A DNA stretch of 33,360 nucleotides from Phycisphaerales bacterium (lineage in GTDB: Bacteria > Planctomycetota > Phycisphaerae > WQYP01), in NCBI GenBank assembly GCA_027313145.1, contig DAHVEJ010000021.1:1-33360 (forward strand), in the 5' to 3' direction. The notes beneath the pieces were generated by a model. It had not been told where the DNA came from, made no database searches, and saw only the letters and a program-made list of their open reading frames with translations. This document shows positions 7,545 through 18,957 of the stretch, piece by piece. The translations under genes were made by a program, and so were the position numbers. Position 1 is the first letter of the stretch. Each line of letters opens with the position of its first letter.

Positions 7545-10500
7545 ATGCGTGTACGTGTAACGCAAGTGCGTGATTATTCAAAACGTGGCGATGCCTTGCC
7601 CATCCCGAACCTTATAGAGGTTCAGACCGCCGCCTATCGGCGCTTCCTGCAAGCGGACACAGAACCCGAAAAGCGAAAAAATGACGGCATAGAAGCGTTG
7701 TTGCGGGAAGTATTTCCCATTGAGTCGTATGACGGCTCCATGAAATTGGAATACATCAGCTATGAACTGGGCAAAGCGCGGTATTCGCGCGACGAATGCC
7801 GGGCGCTGCGTTTAACCTACGGCATGCCTCTGCGCATTAAGGTGCGCTTAAGCCGCAAGGACAAACCGGATATTGTCGAGGAATCGATTTATCTGGGTGA
7901 TGTACCAATTATGACGGGCGGCGGGGAATTTATTATCAACGGAGCGGAGCGCGTGATTGTTTCGCAGCTTCACCGTTCACCGGGCGTGGACTTTCTGATC
8001 CAATCCCAGGAAGGTGACCGCCCCTTACATTCCTGCCGGGTAATTCCCGAACGCGGAAGTTGGATTGAAATCAATGTCACCAAGAAGGACGTTCTGGTGG
8101 TACGCATTGACCAGTCGGGCAAGATTCCGGCTACCAGCTTCCTGCGGGCTATGGACGAGAAATATGGCACCGACGAAGCTTTAATCCGGGCCTTTTACGA
8201 AACCCGCACGGTTGCCGTCGGGCAGTTGAAGGCGGATTATTATGCGGTGGGTTCCATCGTGGACACCGAAACCGGCGAAGAGCTTGTGAAGTCCGGTGCG
8301 CAACTCGGTGATCGGGTGGCTAAAATTCAGGCCAGCAGCCTGAAAAAAATCGAAGTTATTGAGAAACTTGCGGATCCACTGATCCTTAATACTCTTCAGG
8401 AAGATGATTCCCATAGCCATAAAGAGGCTTTGCGTAAAATTTATAGTCGTCTGCGGCCGGGCAATCCACCCAATGATGACAAGGCCAAAACGCTGTTTGC
8501 GGAAAAATTCTTTGATGTGGCCCGTTATCGCCTGGGGCGGGTGGGGCGGTTCCGCATTAACCGCAAATTTGAGCAGAACGTTCCTGAAGATGTCATGACC
8601 CTGCGGCCGGAGGATATTCTCGGCAGCATTAAATACATTTTGGAACTGCGCGGCGGGCGCGGTTATGTTGATGATATTGACCATCTGGGCAATCGTCGCC
8701 TGCGTACCATTGACGAATTGGCGCAGGAAGAGTTGCGCAAGGGCTTCCTGAAACTGCGCCGCACGGTGCAAGAGCGCTTAAGCATGAAGGCCCCGGAAGA
8801 AGTTGCCAAGATTGTGGAACTGGTGAACTCCAAGAGCATCAGCAGTTCCATTGAATACTTCTTTGGTCGCAGCGAGCTATCGCAGGTGGTCGATCAGACC
8901 AATCCGCTTTCGCAGCTTACGCATGAACGTCGCCTGTCGGCCCTTGGGCCTGGCGGTTTAAACCGCAAGCGCGCGGGCTTTGAAGTTCGCGACGTGCACA
9001 TTTCGCACTATGGGCGTATCTGCCCGATTGAAACGCCGGAAGGCACCAACATCGGTCTGATTGCGTCATTGTCAATTTATGCCGGCGTTGATGACTATGG
9101 CTTCCTGATCACGCCGTATCGTGTGGTCGAAGGCGGCAAGGTCAACGGGGTGCATAAATATCTCCGTGCTGACGAAGAAATGAAAGCTGTTCTGGCTCCG
9201 CCTGAAGTGGCATCGCCGGAATCCGGGAAAGTGCGGCAGGACCTTCTCCTGGCCCGCGTGAACGGGGATTTGCAGCAGGTTCGCGGATCGGAAATTAACT
9301 ATGTTGATATTTCTCCCAAGCAAACGGTGGCCATCTCGGCGGCGTTAATTCCGTTCTTGGAGCATGATGATGCGAATCGCGCCCTGATGGGATCGAACAT
9401 GCAACGTCAGGCGGTGCCTCTGCTGATTACGGATCCTCCCGTGGTCGGAACCGGGCTGGAAAAGATTATTCCTTATAACAGCGGCATGGTGATCAAGGCG
9501 GACCGGGCCGGCGTCATCACCTTTGTTGATGCTTGCCGGATTGTCATTGACAATTCTGATGAATATGTCCTTCGGAAAAATGCGGGGTTAAATGACAAAA
9601 CCTGCATGACTCAGAAACCGCTGGTGGCGGTGGGACAAAAAGTTAAGAAGGGCCAGATAATTGCCGACGGCCCGGCCTGCCGCAATGGCGAATTGGCGCT
9701 GGGACGCAATGTTCTCGTGGCCTTTATGACCCTGGACGGCTACAACTATGAAGATGCCATTGTCGTTTCCGAACGGTTGATCAAGGGCGATGTATTTACG
9801 TCCATCCACATTGAGGAATTCGATGTGGAAGTGCGCGAAACCAAGCTCGGACGTGAAGAATTCACGCGGGATATTCCCAACGTCAGCGAAAAGGCTTTAA
9901 AAAACCTGGACGAAAACGGAATTGTCAGCATCGGCACGCATGTCAGCCCCGGTGATATTCTCGTAGGCAAGGTTTCACCCAAGAGCAAGACTGAACTATC
10001 GCCGGAAGAAAAACTTCTGCACGCCATTTTCGGTCGCGCCGGCGAAGACGTGAAGAATGATTCTCTGGAAGTTCCCGCCGGAACGGAAGGCGTGGTGATT
10101 GGCGCGCAGCGGTTCAGCCGGCGCATGCACATGAACGACGACCAGAAGAAAATTCTCCAGAAGGAAATGAAAGAGTACGGCAAGCAGATGGATGTGCGCA
10201 TCGCCGAACTATTTCGGAAAATGGCCGATGAAATCAATGAGGCCACCGGCCAGACCATGGTGGATCCGTCAACCCGGCAAAAAGTCGGTAAGTCGGATCA
10301 GGACGAGGTCATTCTGGAGCAGGTTGAAAGCTTTTCGGTAAGCTGGATCAAAGGCGCGGAAGATGCCCGTAAGCGCGGTGAGCAGATTTATCACCGTTAC
10401 AAAGCGACGCTGCAATCCATGCGTGAAGAAAAGACCAGAAAAATGGAGCACATGAAACGCGGTGATGAACTGCCTTCCGGTGTTCTTGAGATGGTCAAGG

Positions 10501-11297
10501 TTTATCTGGCAACGAAGCGTCAACTTTCGGTCGGTGACAAGATGGCAGGCCGCCACGGAAATAAGGGCGTCATTGCCCGTATTGTTCCCGAAGCGGATAT
10601 GCCGTTCCTGGAAGATGGAACACCGGTGGATATTGTGTTAAATCCGCTGGGCGTGCCGTCGCGTATGAACATTGGGCAGATTCTCGAAACGCACCTGGGT
10701 TGGGCTGCGGCGGTGCTGGGCTTCCAAGCGGTTACGCCGGTATTTGACGGTGCCACCGAATCGGAAATTCTTAAAGCTGTCGAAGAGGCCAATGCGCATG
10801 TGCGCAGTCGACGCGTGGAATTGGCTGAGAAGAAACTTCCACCGCCTCCTGGGGAAATTTCAGTTGAAATGCCGGCCCTTTTGAAAATCAACCTGTACGA
10901 CGGGCGTACCGGCGAACCGTTTGAGCAAAAGGTGACCGTGGGTTACATGTACATGCTTAAACTTCACCATCTGGTTGATGAGAAAATCCATGCCCGGTCC
11001 ACCGGTCCATACAGTCTTATCACCCAGCAACCGCTTGGCGGAAAAGCCCGCACCGGCGGTCAGCGATTCGGTGAGATGGAAGTGTGGGCCTTGGAAGCCT
11101 ACGGTGCCGCCTATGTGCTGCAGGAGCTTTTGACCGTTAAATCTGATGATGTGGAAGGCCGCACCAAGATTTATGAAAGCATGGTCAAAGGTACCAACAC
11201 GCTCGATGCCGGCACGCCGGTTTCCTTTGATGTGCTGTGCAATGAAATCCGCGGCTTAGGTTTGAATATTACTCTGGAAAAGAAGAAAGGAATATAG
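7545..11297 (+). CDS. rpoB: DNA-directed RNA polymerase subunit beta
   Basis: 1250 aa with canonical RpoB motifs such as '[21 protein letters not shown]', '[14 protein letters not shown]', '[58 protein letters not shown]'. Confidence 0.99.
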   Translation: MRVRVTQVRDYSKRGDALPIPNLIEVQTAAYRRFLQADTEPEKRKNDGIEALLREVFPIESYDGSMKLEYISYELGKARYSRDECRALRLTYGMPLRIKVRLSRKDKPDIVEESIYLGDVPIMTGGGEFIINGAERVIVSQLHRSPGVDFLIQSQEGDRPLHSCRVIPERGSWIEINVTKKDVLVVRIDQSGKIPATSFLRAMDEKYGTDEALIRAFYETRTVAVGQLKADYYAVGSIVDTETGEELVKSGAQLGDRVAKIQASSLKKIEVIEKLADPLILNTLQEDDSHSHKEALRKIYSRLRPGNPPNDDKAKTLFAEKFFDVARYRLGRVGRFRINRKFEQNVPEDVMTLRPEDILGSIKYILELRGGRGYVDDIDHLGNRRLRTIDELAQEELRKGFLKLRRTVQERLSMKAPEEVAKIVELVNSKSISSSIEYFFGRSELSQVVDQTNPLSQLTHERRLSALGPGGLNRKRAGFEVRDVHISHYGRICPIETPEGTNIGLIASLSIYAGVDDYGFLITPYRVVEGGKVNGVHKYLRADEEMKAVLAPPEVASPESGKVRQDLLLARVNGDLQQVRGSEINYVDISPKQTVAISAALIPFLEHDDANRALMGSNMQRQAVPLLITDPPVVGTGLEKIIPYNSGMVIKADRAGVITFVDACRIVIDNSDEYVLRKNAGLNDKTCMTQKPLVAVGQKVKKGQIIADGPACRNGELALGRNVLVAFMTLDGYNYEDAIVVSERLIKGDVFTSIHIEEFDVEVRETKLGREEFTRDIPNVSEKALKNLDENGIVSIGTHVSPGDILVGKVSPKSKTELSPEEKLLHAIFGRAGEDVKNDSLEVPAGTEGVVIGAQRFSRRMHMNDDQKKILQKEMKEYGKQMDVRIAELFRKMADEINEATGQTMVDPSTRQKVGKSDQDEVILEQVESFSVSWIKGAEDARKRGEQIYHRYKATLQSMREEKTRKMEHMKRGDELPSGVLEMVKVYLATKRQLSVGDKMAGRHGNKGVIARIVPEADMPFLEDGTPVDIVLNPLGVPSRMNIGQILETHLGWAAAVLGFQAVTPVFDGATESEILKAVEEANAHVRSRRVELAEKKLPPPPGEISVEMPALLKINLYDGRTGEPFEQKVTVGYMYMLKLHHLVDEKIHARSTGPYSLITQQPLGGKARTGGQRFGEMEVWALEAYGAAYVLQELLTVKSDDVEGRTKIYESMVKGTNTLDAGTPVSFDVLCNEIRGLGLNITLEKKKGI

Positions 11298-11348
11298 CGT
11301 TATAGCTCTGACAAGATAGTTTATGTTGTGTGCTTTAAGGAATTCATC

Positions 11349-11717
11349 TTGGGTGCGTGGTCTGAAATTAGTCGGGATAATTGGAAAGCGGCTCAAGCCC
11401 TGCGAGAGCGGTATCCTCGAAGCAGTGTGAGTCGCGCCTATTATGCCGCGTTTGCGGCGCTTACCCAGAAATTCGCGCATAAACGATTGTCTTTTTCAGG
11501 CAAGGAGTCGCCCCGGCATCGCGATATTCCCGACATGGTGAATCAAACTTTTTCGTCAAGGGAAGGTGCCAGGGATATTCGCCGAAATATCAGGGCATTA
11601 TATGCCATGCGATTGAACGCTGATTATTCTGCGGGCCGGTCTACCGATGCCCACGCCGCCAGGGAAGCAATCCGATCGTCGGCCATTGTATTACGAGCAT
11701 GCGGAGTAAACCTATGA
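11349..11717 (+). CDS. HEPN-like domain small protein (start uncertain; ORF opens at GTG 11328)
   Basis: 'SRDNWKAAQALRERYPRSSVSRAYYAAFAALTQKFAHKRLSF...RNIRALYAMRLNADYSAGRSTDAHAAREAIRSSAIVL' matches the HEPN pattern (SRAYYAAF..., R..ADY, helical C-terminus). Confidence 0.72.
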   Translation: MGAWSEISRDNWKAAQALRERYPRSSVSRAYYAAFAALTQKFAHKRLSFSGKESPRHRDIPDMVNQTFSSREGARDIRRNIRALYAMRLNADYSAGRSTDAHAAREAIRSSAIVLRACGVNL

Positions 11718-11974
11718 GCCTGCAATCGGAAGATTTGAGCGGGGTATCGAAGGTGGTTGAGAAATATTTAAAAAAGCACCAACCGCGAAATTATAAGTTG
11801 GTCGTTAAACAAGCAGGATCAAGGCAAGACGGTGACTGGTGGTATATTCTGGTTCAACCTGACAAAAAGACAGTAAGCTCATTTGACTATGCCAGCAGGC
11901 TGGCGAAAACGGAGGATGAGTTAAGTGAAAATGAGCATTTGAAGGTACTGCTTGTTCCTGTGATACCGGAATAA
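11714..11974 (+). CDS. Small unknown protein (~86 aa), partner of the HEPN-like gene
   Basis: 'MSLQSEDLSGVSKVVEKYLKKHQPRNYKLVVKQAGSRQDGDWWYILVQPDKKTVSSFDYASRLAKTEDELSENEHLKVLLVPVIPE'; ATG overlaps the upstream TGA (ATGA). Confidence 0.75.
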   Translation: MSLQSEDLSGVSKVVEKYLKKHQPRNYKLVVKQAGSRQDGDWWYILVQPDKKTVSSFDYASRLAKTEDELSENEHLKVLLVPVIPE

Positions 11975-12015
11975 TGTAAGAATCGAATTTGTAACTCTTT
12001 TGGGAGTCAATAACC

Positions 12016-15000
12016 ATGGCTGAAACAGCAGTTTATGATCGAATTAATGACTACGGCGCGGTAAAAATCGCCTTGGCCAGCCCGAACGACATTCGTTCCT
12101 GGAGCTTTGGCGAAGTCAAAAAGCCTGAAACGATTAACTATCGCACCTATCGTCCGGAAAGGGACGGTTTGTTCTGCGAACGCATTTTTGGCCCGGAACG
12201 GGACTGGGAATGTGCCTGCGGAAAATATAAGGGCACAAAGTACAAGGGTGTTATCTGTGATCGTTGCGGGGTGAAAGTAACCCACAGCCGCGTGCGGCGC
12301 AAGCGCATGGGGCATATCAGCCTCGCGGCCCCCATTGTTCATATCTGGTTTTTCAAGGCCATGCCCAGTCGCTTGGGCAACTTGCTGGATATGAAGACCA
12401 GTGATCTGGAAAAAGTGGTCTATTACCAAGATTATTGCGTGACCGACCCCGGCACGACCCCCTTAAAGAAGAAACAGTTGCTCACGGAAGAAGAGCACCG
12501 CGATGCGCGCGAGAAATATGGTGATTCCTTTAAGGCTGAGATGGGAGCCGACGCAGTACGTTCCCTGCTCAATGCGATGAATCTTGCGGAAGTGTCCAGC
12601 CAGATTCGTGAAGGTATTGAGACCACCAACAGCAAGCAGAAAATTAAGGACTTCACGAAACGTCTGAAAATCGTGGAAGCGATTCGCCAGTCGCAAAATA
12701 AGCCCGAATGGATGATCTTTGAAGTCATTCCGGTTATTCCGCCGGACCTTCGGCCTCTGGTGCTGCTGGAATCAGGCAACTTTGCCACCAGTGATCTTAA
12801 TGATCTCTATCGCCGAATTATCAACCGCAACAACCGCCTGCGCAAGCTTGTGGATCTTAATGCGCCGGAAGTGATCATCCGCAATGAAAAGCGAATGCTG
12901 CAACAGGCCGTCGATGCGTTGTTTGACAACGGACGCTGCCGCCGGCCAGTGCTGGGGGCCTCCAATCGGCCGCTGAAATCTCTGACCGATATGATCAAAG
13001 GCAAGCAGGGGCGATTCCGTGAGAATCTTCTGGGCAAGCGCGTGGATTATTCCGCCCGTTCGGTCATTGTGGTAGGGCCGGAATTAAAACTCCATCAATG
13101 CGGTATGCCTAAGAAAATCGCTTTGGAGCTTTTCCAGCCGTTTATCATCCGTAAGCTCAAAGAGCATGGGTACGCGGACACCATCAAGTCCGCCAAGAAA
13201 ATGATTGAGCGTCGGGATCGGGAAATCTGGGACATCCTGGAAGAAGTCATTAAGGGACACCCCGTGCTGCTGAATCGTGCCCCCACGCTGCACCGCATTG
13301 GTATTCAGGCCTTTGAGCCGGTGCTCATTGAAGGTAACGCTATCAAAATTCACCCGTTGGTCTGTAAGGGTTTCAACGCCGATTTTGACGGCGATCAGAT
13401 GGCCGTGCATTTACCGCTATCGGTGGAAGCACAGGCTGAAGCACAAATGTTGATGCTTTCCACGCATAACATTTTCTCATCCGCCAATGGATCGCCCATT
13501 ATTGGTCCTTCCCAGGACATCGTGATGGGGATTTACTACATCACCACCATGCGGCAGGGTGAACCAGGCTGGCGTGAGCCTGGCAAGGAACTGGCGTTCC
13601 ATAATTATCACGAGGCTCTGCTGGCTTATGACCGCAAGCAGATCGGTATTCATACGCCAATTCGTATCCGCATCACGCGCGGTAAAGTAGTCAATGGGCA
13701 GGGCAAAGCTCCGGAAGCCGCTCCGGCTAACCGGGTTATCGTATCGACCGTCGGTCGCTGCATGTTTAACGACATCCTGGCACCGGCCATGCCGTTTTAT
13801 AATTACACGCTTTCCAGCAAGGGCGGCAGCCGCGTCATTGCGGACTGCTATCAGTTGCTGGGTCGCCCGGCCACGATTGACCTGCTGGACAACATGAAGG
13901 AACTGGGCTTTAAGATGTCCACCCTTGCGGGATTAAGCTTCGGTATAACCGATCTGCGAATTCCCGCCCGCAAGTCCCAGATTATTGACGAATCCCAGAA
14001 GAAGGCGGATCGCGTTGAGAAAAATCTCAACCTCGGTGCCATTACTGAACGTGAACGTTATAACCAGCTTCTGGACATCTGGGCGCACGCCCGTGAAGAA
14101 GTCACAAAAGACATGATGCTGGAACTCGAACATGACACTCGTGATGAGAAAAACCTTACTCCCATGGCTCCCAAAGACCCCAAGGGTAAGCCTTATCTGA
14201 ATCCGGTTTTCCTCATGGCGGATTCCGGTGCCCGCGGTAACGTCGATAACTTCCGGCAGCTTGCCGGTATGCGTGGTTTGATGAGCCGGCCATCCGGTGA
14301 AATCATGGAAACGCCTATCAAAACCAATTTCCGTGAAGGTTTGTCCGTGTTGGAATATTTCACATCGACGCACGGTGCCCGTAAGGGATTGGCCGACACG
14401 GCATTGAAGACGGCCGACTCCGGTTACCTGACGCGTAAATTGGCGGACGTGGCGCAAAATGTCATTGTTTCGCAACATGATTGCGGCACGCAAAACGGCA
14501 TTCGCAAGAGTGCCATTTACAAGGGTGAACAGGTTGATGTGCCTTTGCGGGACGTTATCATCGGTCGGTGCGCGGCTGATACCTTGATTAATCCGGTAAC
14601 GGATGAAGTGATTGTCCGCGAGGCACAAATCATCACCGATGTCATTGCCCGCAAGATTGAAGATCTGAACATCGAAACCGTTCGGGTTCGCAGCCCATTA
14701 ACCTGCGAAAGCCCCAACGGCATTTGCGCCAAATGCTATGGTGTTGATCATTCCACCAACACGCTGGTGGAAGAGGGCTTGGCGGCCGGAATTATCGCCG
14801 CACAGTCCATCGGTGAACCCGGCACGCAGCTTACCATGCGTACCTTCCATACCGGCGGTTCGGCCACACGTATTCTGGAAAAGAATGACGTGCGGGCCGG
14901 CGTTGCGGGTATTGTTGAATATCGTGACCTCAATGCCGTTGAAGTTGTGGATGCCGAAGGCAATAAACATATTGTCGTACTCAAACGTAACGGCGAAATT

Positions 15001-16371
15001 GCCATTAAGGATTCCAAAGGTCGCGAACTGGAGAAATCCCGCGTTCCCTATGGCGCTTCGATTCTGGTGAAAGAAGGCGATAGCGTCCGAGGCGGTCAGC
15101 AACTTTGCAGTTGGGATCAACACCGTACCCCGATTCTCGCTGAAAAGGGTGGCCGCGTGAAGTTTGAAGATATCCAGGACGGTGAAACCGCACGTGCCGA
15201 AAGTGAAGGCAAGGGCGGCAGCAAGCGTCTGGTGATTGTCGAGCACCGTGGCGAACGCCATCCACGTATCGTCATTGAAGATCCCTCGGATGGCAAGATT
15301 CTGGACTTCCATTATCTGCCCGCCAAAGCCCGTATTGACGTTGACGAAGGTCAGATTGTTCAGCCGGGCACATTGCTGGCCCGTCAGCCGCGGGAAATCA
15401 AGGGTACGTCGGATATCACATCCGGTCTGCCCCGCGTAACGGAAATTTTTGAAGCGCGGAAACCCAAGGATACCGCCATCATGGCGGAAATTTCGGGCAC
15501 CATCGAACTGCGTTCCGATAAGCGCCGGGGTAAGATGACCATCATTATCCGCGGCCCCGGCGGCGTGGAAAAGGAACACCATGTCCCGCAGGATCGGCAG
15601 TTGCGTGTGCATACGGGCGATCAGGTGGAGGCCGGCGATTCATTGATCGATGGACCGCTGGTACCGCATGACATTCTTCGCATCAAGGGCGAAGACGCTC
15701 TTCAGCAGTATCTGCTAGGTGAAGTTCAAAATGTGTATCGCACACAGAACCAACGGATCAGTGATAAGCACATTGAAATCATTGTTTCCCAGATGCTTCG
15801 CAAAGTGAAAGTTGAAAACCCCGGCGACACCAAGTTCCTGCCGTCGGAAGTTGTTGATAAGTTCAAGTTCCGAAAGCAGAATGAAATGCTTGCCAAGATG
15901 CTGCGGATTGATGATCCGGGCACCAGCGAATATACGGTCGGCCAGTTGGTCAACCGTGATGAGCTTAAGGAAACCGTGGCCGCGATTGAAGCCAAGGGCG
16001 GGACCGCTCCCAAAACCCGTCGTCCCAAGCCGGCGACTGCTAAAACCCTGCTGCTGGGTATTACGAAGGCCAGCTTGCAAAGCGAGTCATTTGTATCTGC
16101 CGCCAGCTTCCAGGAAACCACCAAGGTACTCACTGAAGCCGCCATTGCCGGTCGCGAAGATACCTTGCAGGGCCTGAAGGAAAACGTGATTCTTGGTCAC
16201 TTGATTCCCGCCGGTACCGCGTTCCGGCCTTATCAGGATATGCAGGTTCTCCATCTCGGTGAGCCGATTCAGGAATTGGAACTGGAAATCCCGGTTCCCA
16301 TGCCGCTTCCGGATCCCGTCACCCCGGCCCCAGTCAAGGCCCCTCAGGTGGCTCAACCCGCCGGTGCCTGA
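12016..16371 (+). CDS. rpoC: DNA-directed RNA polymerase subunit beta'
   Basis: 1451 aa with '[16 protein letters not shown]', '[20 protein letters not shown]', '[61 protein letters not shown]'. Confidence 0.99.
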   Translation: MAETAVYDRINDYGAVKIALASPNDIRSWSFGEVKKPETINYRTYRPERDGLFCERIFGPERDWECACGKYKGTKYKGVICDRCGVKVTHSRVRRKRMGHISLAAPIVHIWFFKAMPSRLGNLLDMKTSDLEKVVYYQDYCVTDPGTTPLKKKQLLTEEEHRDAREKYGDSFKAEMGADAVRSLLNAMNLAEVSSQIREGIETTNSKQKIKDFTKRLKIVEAIRQSQNKPEWMIFEVIPVIPPDLRPLVLLESGNFATSDLNDLYRRIINRNNRLRKLVDLNAPEVIIRNEKRMLQQAVDALFDNGRCRRPVLGASNRPLKSLTDMIKGKQGRFRENLLGKRVDYSARSVIVVGPELKLHQCGMPKKIALELFQPFIIRKLKEHGYADTIKSAKKMIERRDREIWDILEEVIKGHPVLLNRAPTLHRIGIQAFEPVLIEGNAIKIHPLVCKGFNADFDGDQMAVHLPLSVEAQAEAQMLMLSTHNIFSSANGSPIIGPSQDIVMGIYYITTMRQGEPGWREPGKELAFHNYHEALLAYDRKQIGIHTPIRIRITRGKVVNGQGKAPEAAPANRVIVSTVGRCMFNDILAPAMPFYNYTLSSKGGSRVIADCYQLLGRPATIDLLDNMKELGFKMSTLAGLSFGITDLRIPARKSQIIDESQKKADRVEKNLNLGAITERERYNQLLDIWAHAREEVTKDMMLELEHDTRDEKNLTPMAPKDPKGKPYLNPVFLMADSGARGNVDNFRQLAGMRGLMSRPSGEIMETPIKTNFREGLSVLEYFTSTHGARKGLADTALKTADSGYLTRKLADVAQNVIVSQHDCGTQNGIRKSAIYKGEQVDVPLRDVIIGRCAADTLINPVTDEVIVREAQIITDVIARKIEDLNIETVRVRSPLTCESPNGICAKCYGVDHSTNTLVEEGLAAGIIAAQSIGEPGTQLTMRTFHTGGSATRILEKNDVRAGVAGIVEYRDLNAVEVVDAEGNKHIVVLKRNGEIAIKDSKGRELEKSRVPYGASILVKEGDSVRGGQQLCSWDQHRTPILAEKGGRVKFEDIQDGETARAESEGKGGSKRLVIVEHRGERHPRIVIEDPSDGKILDFHYLPAKARIDVDEGQIVQPGTLLARQPREIKGTSDITSGLPRVTEIFEARKPKDTAIMAEISGTIELRSDKRRGKMTIIIRGPGGVEKEHHVPQDRQLRVHTGDQVEAGDSLIDGPLVPHDILRIKGEDALQQYLLGEVQNVYRTQNQRISDKHIEIIVSQMLRKVKVENPGDTKFLPSEVVDKFKFRKQNEMLAKMLRIDDPGTSEYTVGQLVNRDELKETVAAIEAKGGTAPKTRRPKPATAKTLLLGITKASLQSESFVSAASFQETTKVLTEAAIAGREDTLQGLKENVILGHLIPAGTAFRPYQDMQVLHLGEPIQELELEIPVPMPLPDPVTPAPVKAPQVAQPAGA

Positions 16372-16401
16372 CACGGCGTGTATATTGATTTGACGTTCCT
16401 G

Positions 16402-16438
16402 AGAGCCGATGGTGTTTACCGTCGGCTCTTTTTTTTTC
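16402..16438 (+). terminator. Rho-independent terminator downstream of rpoC
   Basis: AGAGCCGA...GGT-GTTT-ACC...TCGGCTCT hairpin followed by a T run. Confidence 0.92.
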
Positions 16439-16487
16439 TCCCGCCGCGGACTGGCGGCCACCGGTGTTAAAGAGTATCCTGAATCCT

Positions 16488-17309
16488 ATGAATCAAGGCG
16501 AATACCGAGTCGAATTGGATGTCTATAACGGCCCGTTGGAGCTGCTGCTTTTTCTCATAAAAAAAGAGGAAGTGGACATTCATGACATTCCCATCGCCCG
16601 CATCACCTCCCAATATCTGGCGCATGTCGAACTGATCCGCCGAATTGATATTAATCTTGCCGGCGAATTTCTCGTCCTCGCCGCCACGCTTATGGAAATC
16701 AAAAGTCGCATGCTTAATCCGCAGCCGGTGCTGGAAGGGCAGGCCGCGGTAAGCACCGGGGAATTATCCGATCCGCGGCGCGAACTCGTTGAGCAATTGC
16801 TGCAATACAAACATTTCAAAGATGCCGCCAATGCCCTGGCCCGTCGTGCCGATGTGGAGCAGCAACGTTTTGGCCGCAGTGGCCGCCGCGAGGCCGGGCG
16901 CACGCCCCTGGATATTGACGATATCAATTTATTCACACTCATTGATGCGTTTAACGCGATCATGGCCAGTGTGGGTCATTCGGCTTTCGGCCACGATGTT
17001 GTTTACGACGATACCCCCATCAGCCTGCATCAGGCGGATATTCTTGATCGGCTCATGCGTGACGGGCCGCAGACATTGCAGGCCATGTTCACCGGCCGCA
17101 AAAGTCGCTCGGAAATGATCGGGCTTTTTCTGGCGATGCTGGAACTCATTCGCATGAAAAAAATAATCATCGAACAAATAGATGCGGACCACCCGATTGC
17201 CCTGCGGATAAATCCGGATGCTCCGTCCACGCAAGCCGCGACGGCCGAACTTGCCGATGGTCCGGCTCCCGTGGTTGAAGAGCCGTTCACGTCCGGCATG
17301 GAATCCTGA
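16488..17309 (+). CDS. scpA: Segregation and condensation protein A (alternative GTG start at 16464)
   Basis: 'YRVELDVYNGPLELLLFLIKKEEVDIHDIPIARITSQYLAHVE...INLAGEFLVLAATLMEIKSRMLNPQ' typical ScpA. Confidence 0.93.
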   Translation: MNQGEYRVELDVYNGPLELLLFLIKKEEVDIHDIPIARITSQYLAHVELIRRIDINLAGEFLVLAATLMEIKSRMLNPQPVLEGQAAVSTGELSDPRRELVEQLLQYKHFKDAANALARRADVEQQRFGRSGRREAGRTPLDIDDINLFTLIDAFNAIMASVGHSAFGHDVVYDDTPISLHQADILDRLMRDGPQTLQAMFTGRKSRSEMIGLFLAMLELIRMKKIIIEQIDADHPIALRINPDAPSTQAATAELADGPAPVVEEPFTSGMES

Positions 17310-17325
17310 AAAACAAAAAATGCGC

Positions 17326-17372
17326 TTGACATCTTCTTTGCAAGGTAGTATTTTACTATTTGGTTAATTAAC
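17326..17372 (+). promoter_or_regulatory. Predicted sigma70 promoter and palindromic operator for the ArsR-family gene
   Basis: TTGACA (17326-17331), 17 nt spacer, TATTTT (17349-17354); palindrome GTTAATTAAC (17363-17372) just downstream of the -10. Confidence 0.65.
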
Positions 17373-17395
17373 TGTATGGTTTAATAAGGTTACGG

Positions 17396-17707
17396 ATGGA
17401 TCAACTCAGTACAACATTTGGAGCCTTGGCCGACCCGACGCGAAGGGCGATTCTATCCCGGCTTGCGTCCGGCGAATCATCGGTAACGGAGTTGGCCCGG
17501 CCATTTAACATGACACTGCCCGCGATTTCCAAGCACCTGAAGGTTCTGGAAAAAGCGCATCTCATCTCGCGCAGCCGCACCGCGCAATGGCGCCTGTGCC
17601 GGTTGACTCCGGCCCCCTTAAAACATGCCGGCTGCTGGATTGAGGAATACCGGAAATTCTGGGAAGAAAGTTTGGATCGGCTTGCGACGAAGTTGGAAAA
17701 ACCTTGA
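17396..17707 (+). CDS. ArsR/SmtB-family winged-helix transcriptional regulator
   Basis: 'TTFGALADPTRRAILSRLASGESSVTELARPFNMTLPAISKHLKVLEKAHLISRSRTAQWRLCRLTPAPL'. Confidence 0.93.
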   Translation: MDQLSTTFGALADPTRRAILSRLASGESSVTELARPFNMTLPAISKHLKVLEKAHLISRSRTAQWRLCRLTPAPLKHAGCWIEEYRKFWEESLDRLATKLEKP

Positions 17708-17746
17708 TAATAATGTATACGCATTAGTAATTAAGGAGAAACAAAT

Positions 17747-18163
17747 ATGGCGGAAGATACACAAGCCACTGACGTTTCAAAGAGGGCCTATTGGGCGGGG
17801 CGCATTATCAGTGCTCTGCCGGTGCTACTGATGGGCGTCGGTGGCGTTTTCATGCTCGTGAACCCCACGCCAATGCTTAAGACCTTTTCCGAACTCGGAT
17901 ATTCTGCATCCTTGGCGCAACCGATCGCATGCGTTGAAGTGGCATGTGTGATCATTTATCTTGTGCCCCAGACTGCCGTGCTGGGTGCCATTTTGCTGAC
18001 AGGCTACCTCGGCGGAGCTACCGCCAGCCACGTGCGCGCCGGCCAGCCGTTTTATCTGCCGGTTGCGGTTGGCGTGCTGGTCTGGCTGGGGCTTTATTTG
18101 CGGGATTCCCGGCTGCGGGCCTTAATTCCATGGCGATGGAAGGCGGCGCGTCGTTCGTCATAA
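17747..18163 (+). CDS. DoxX-like integral membrane protein
   Basis: Four hydrophobic segments; 'GRIISALPVLLMGVGGVFMLVNP...YLVPQTAVLGAILLTGYLGGATASHVRAGQPFYLPVAVGVLVWLGLYLRD' resembles the DoxX-like family. Confidence 0.82.
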   Translation: MAEDTQATDVSKRAYWAGRIISALPVLLMGVGGVFMLVNPTPMLKTFSELGYSASLAQPIACVEVACVIIYLVPQTAVLGAILLTGYLGGATASHVRAGQPFYLPVAVGVLVWLGLYLRDSRLRALIPWRWKAARRSS

Positions 18164-18430
18164 TTGTTTTGTTGCATTCTGGGTATCTTATGAAATGGGC
18201 ATCTGTGACATCTGGCTCGACCACCGTCTGATTAAGCGAATTGCAACTTCTACTTGATCCTGGCACGGCTTTGCAAGCAGGCTATAATATCAAGCGGTGG
18301 CAGTGAATTGATCGACTTGCGATTGCGGTACGCACGATGTGCGGGAATAATGAGGTAGGGTGCAAAGATGCGTTATGGGCTTGTTGTCAATAAACCCGCT
18401 GCCAACCTTAAATGTTTTATGGAGATTTTA

Positions 18431-18931
18431 ATGTCATACGCCGAATCTCTTCTGCCGGAATTTGACCAGGAAATGGCCAGCACACGCAAGGTGTTGGAAC
18501 GCCTTCCTGATAATAAGCTGGATTGGAAGCCTCATAGCAAATCACACACGATTGGTTGGAATGCCAATCATGTGGTCGATATGGTCAGTTGGGTTGTCAT
18601 GACAATCACAACGCCATCACTGGATATTGCGCCAATCGGCGGGCAACCCTATCAGGTCCCGGCCCTTGCCAGTCGGCGGGAAATTCTGGAACGGTTTGAT
18701 CATAATGTCGCCGCCGCCCGGAAGGCATTGGCGAGCGTTGACGATCAGCGAATCAATGAAATGTGGACGCTGCTTAAAGCGGGTGCTCCCATGATGACCA
18801 TGCCCCGCAAGGTGGTGATTCGCAGTTTTGTCCTCAACCACATTATTCATCACCGCGCCCATCTGTGCGTATATCTGCGACTGAACGACATTCCTGTTCC
18901 GGGTATGTATGGCCCCTCGGGCGACGAGTAA
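18431..18931 (+). CDS. DinB-family protein
   Basis: 'MSYAESLLPEFDQEMASTRKVLERLPDNKLDWKPHSKSHTIGWNANHVVDM...VLNHIIHHRAHLCVYLRLNDIPVPGMYGPSGDE'; conserved His residues and C-terminus typical of DinB. Confidence 0.9.
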   Translation: MSYAESLLPEFDQEMASTRKVLERLPDNKLDWKPHSKSHTIGWNANHVVDMVSWVVMTITTPSLDIAPIGGQPYQVPALASRREILERFDHNVAAARKALASVDDQRINEMWTLLKAGAPMMTMPRKVVIRSFVLNHIIHHRAHLCVYLRLNDIPVPGMYGPSGDE

Positions 18932-18957
18932 TCTTATTGGGACGTTTTCCATTACCG

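Noticed and set aside
14698-15612. 304 aa antisense ORF in rpoC (and similar long antisense ORFs in rpoB, rpoC and the DUF748-like gene)
   Set aside because: Explained by codon bias shadowing of strongly supported genes on the other strand
18261-18275. Sigma54-like promoter TGGCAC...TTGCA before the dinB gene
   Set aside because: Spacing between the GG and GC elements is one nucleotide shorter than the strict consensus; a TATAAT at 18283 also lacks a good -35. Not supported.
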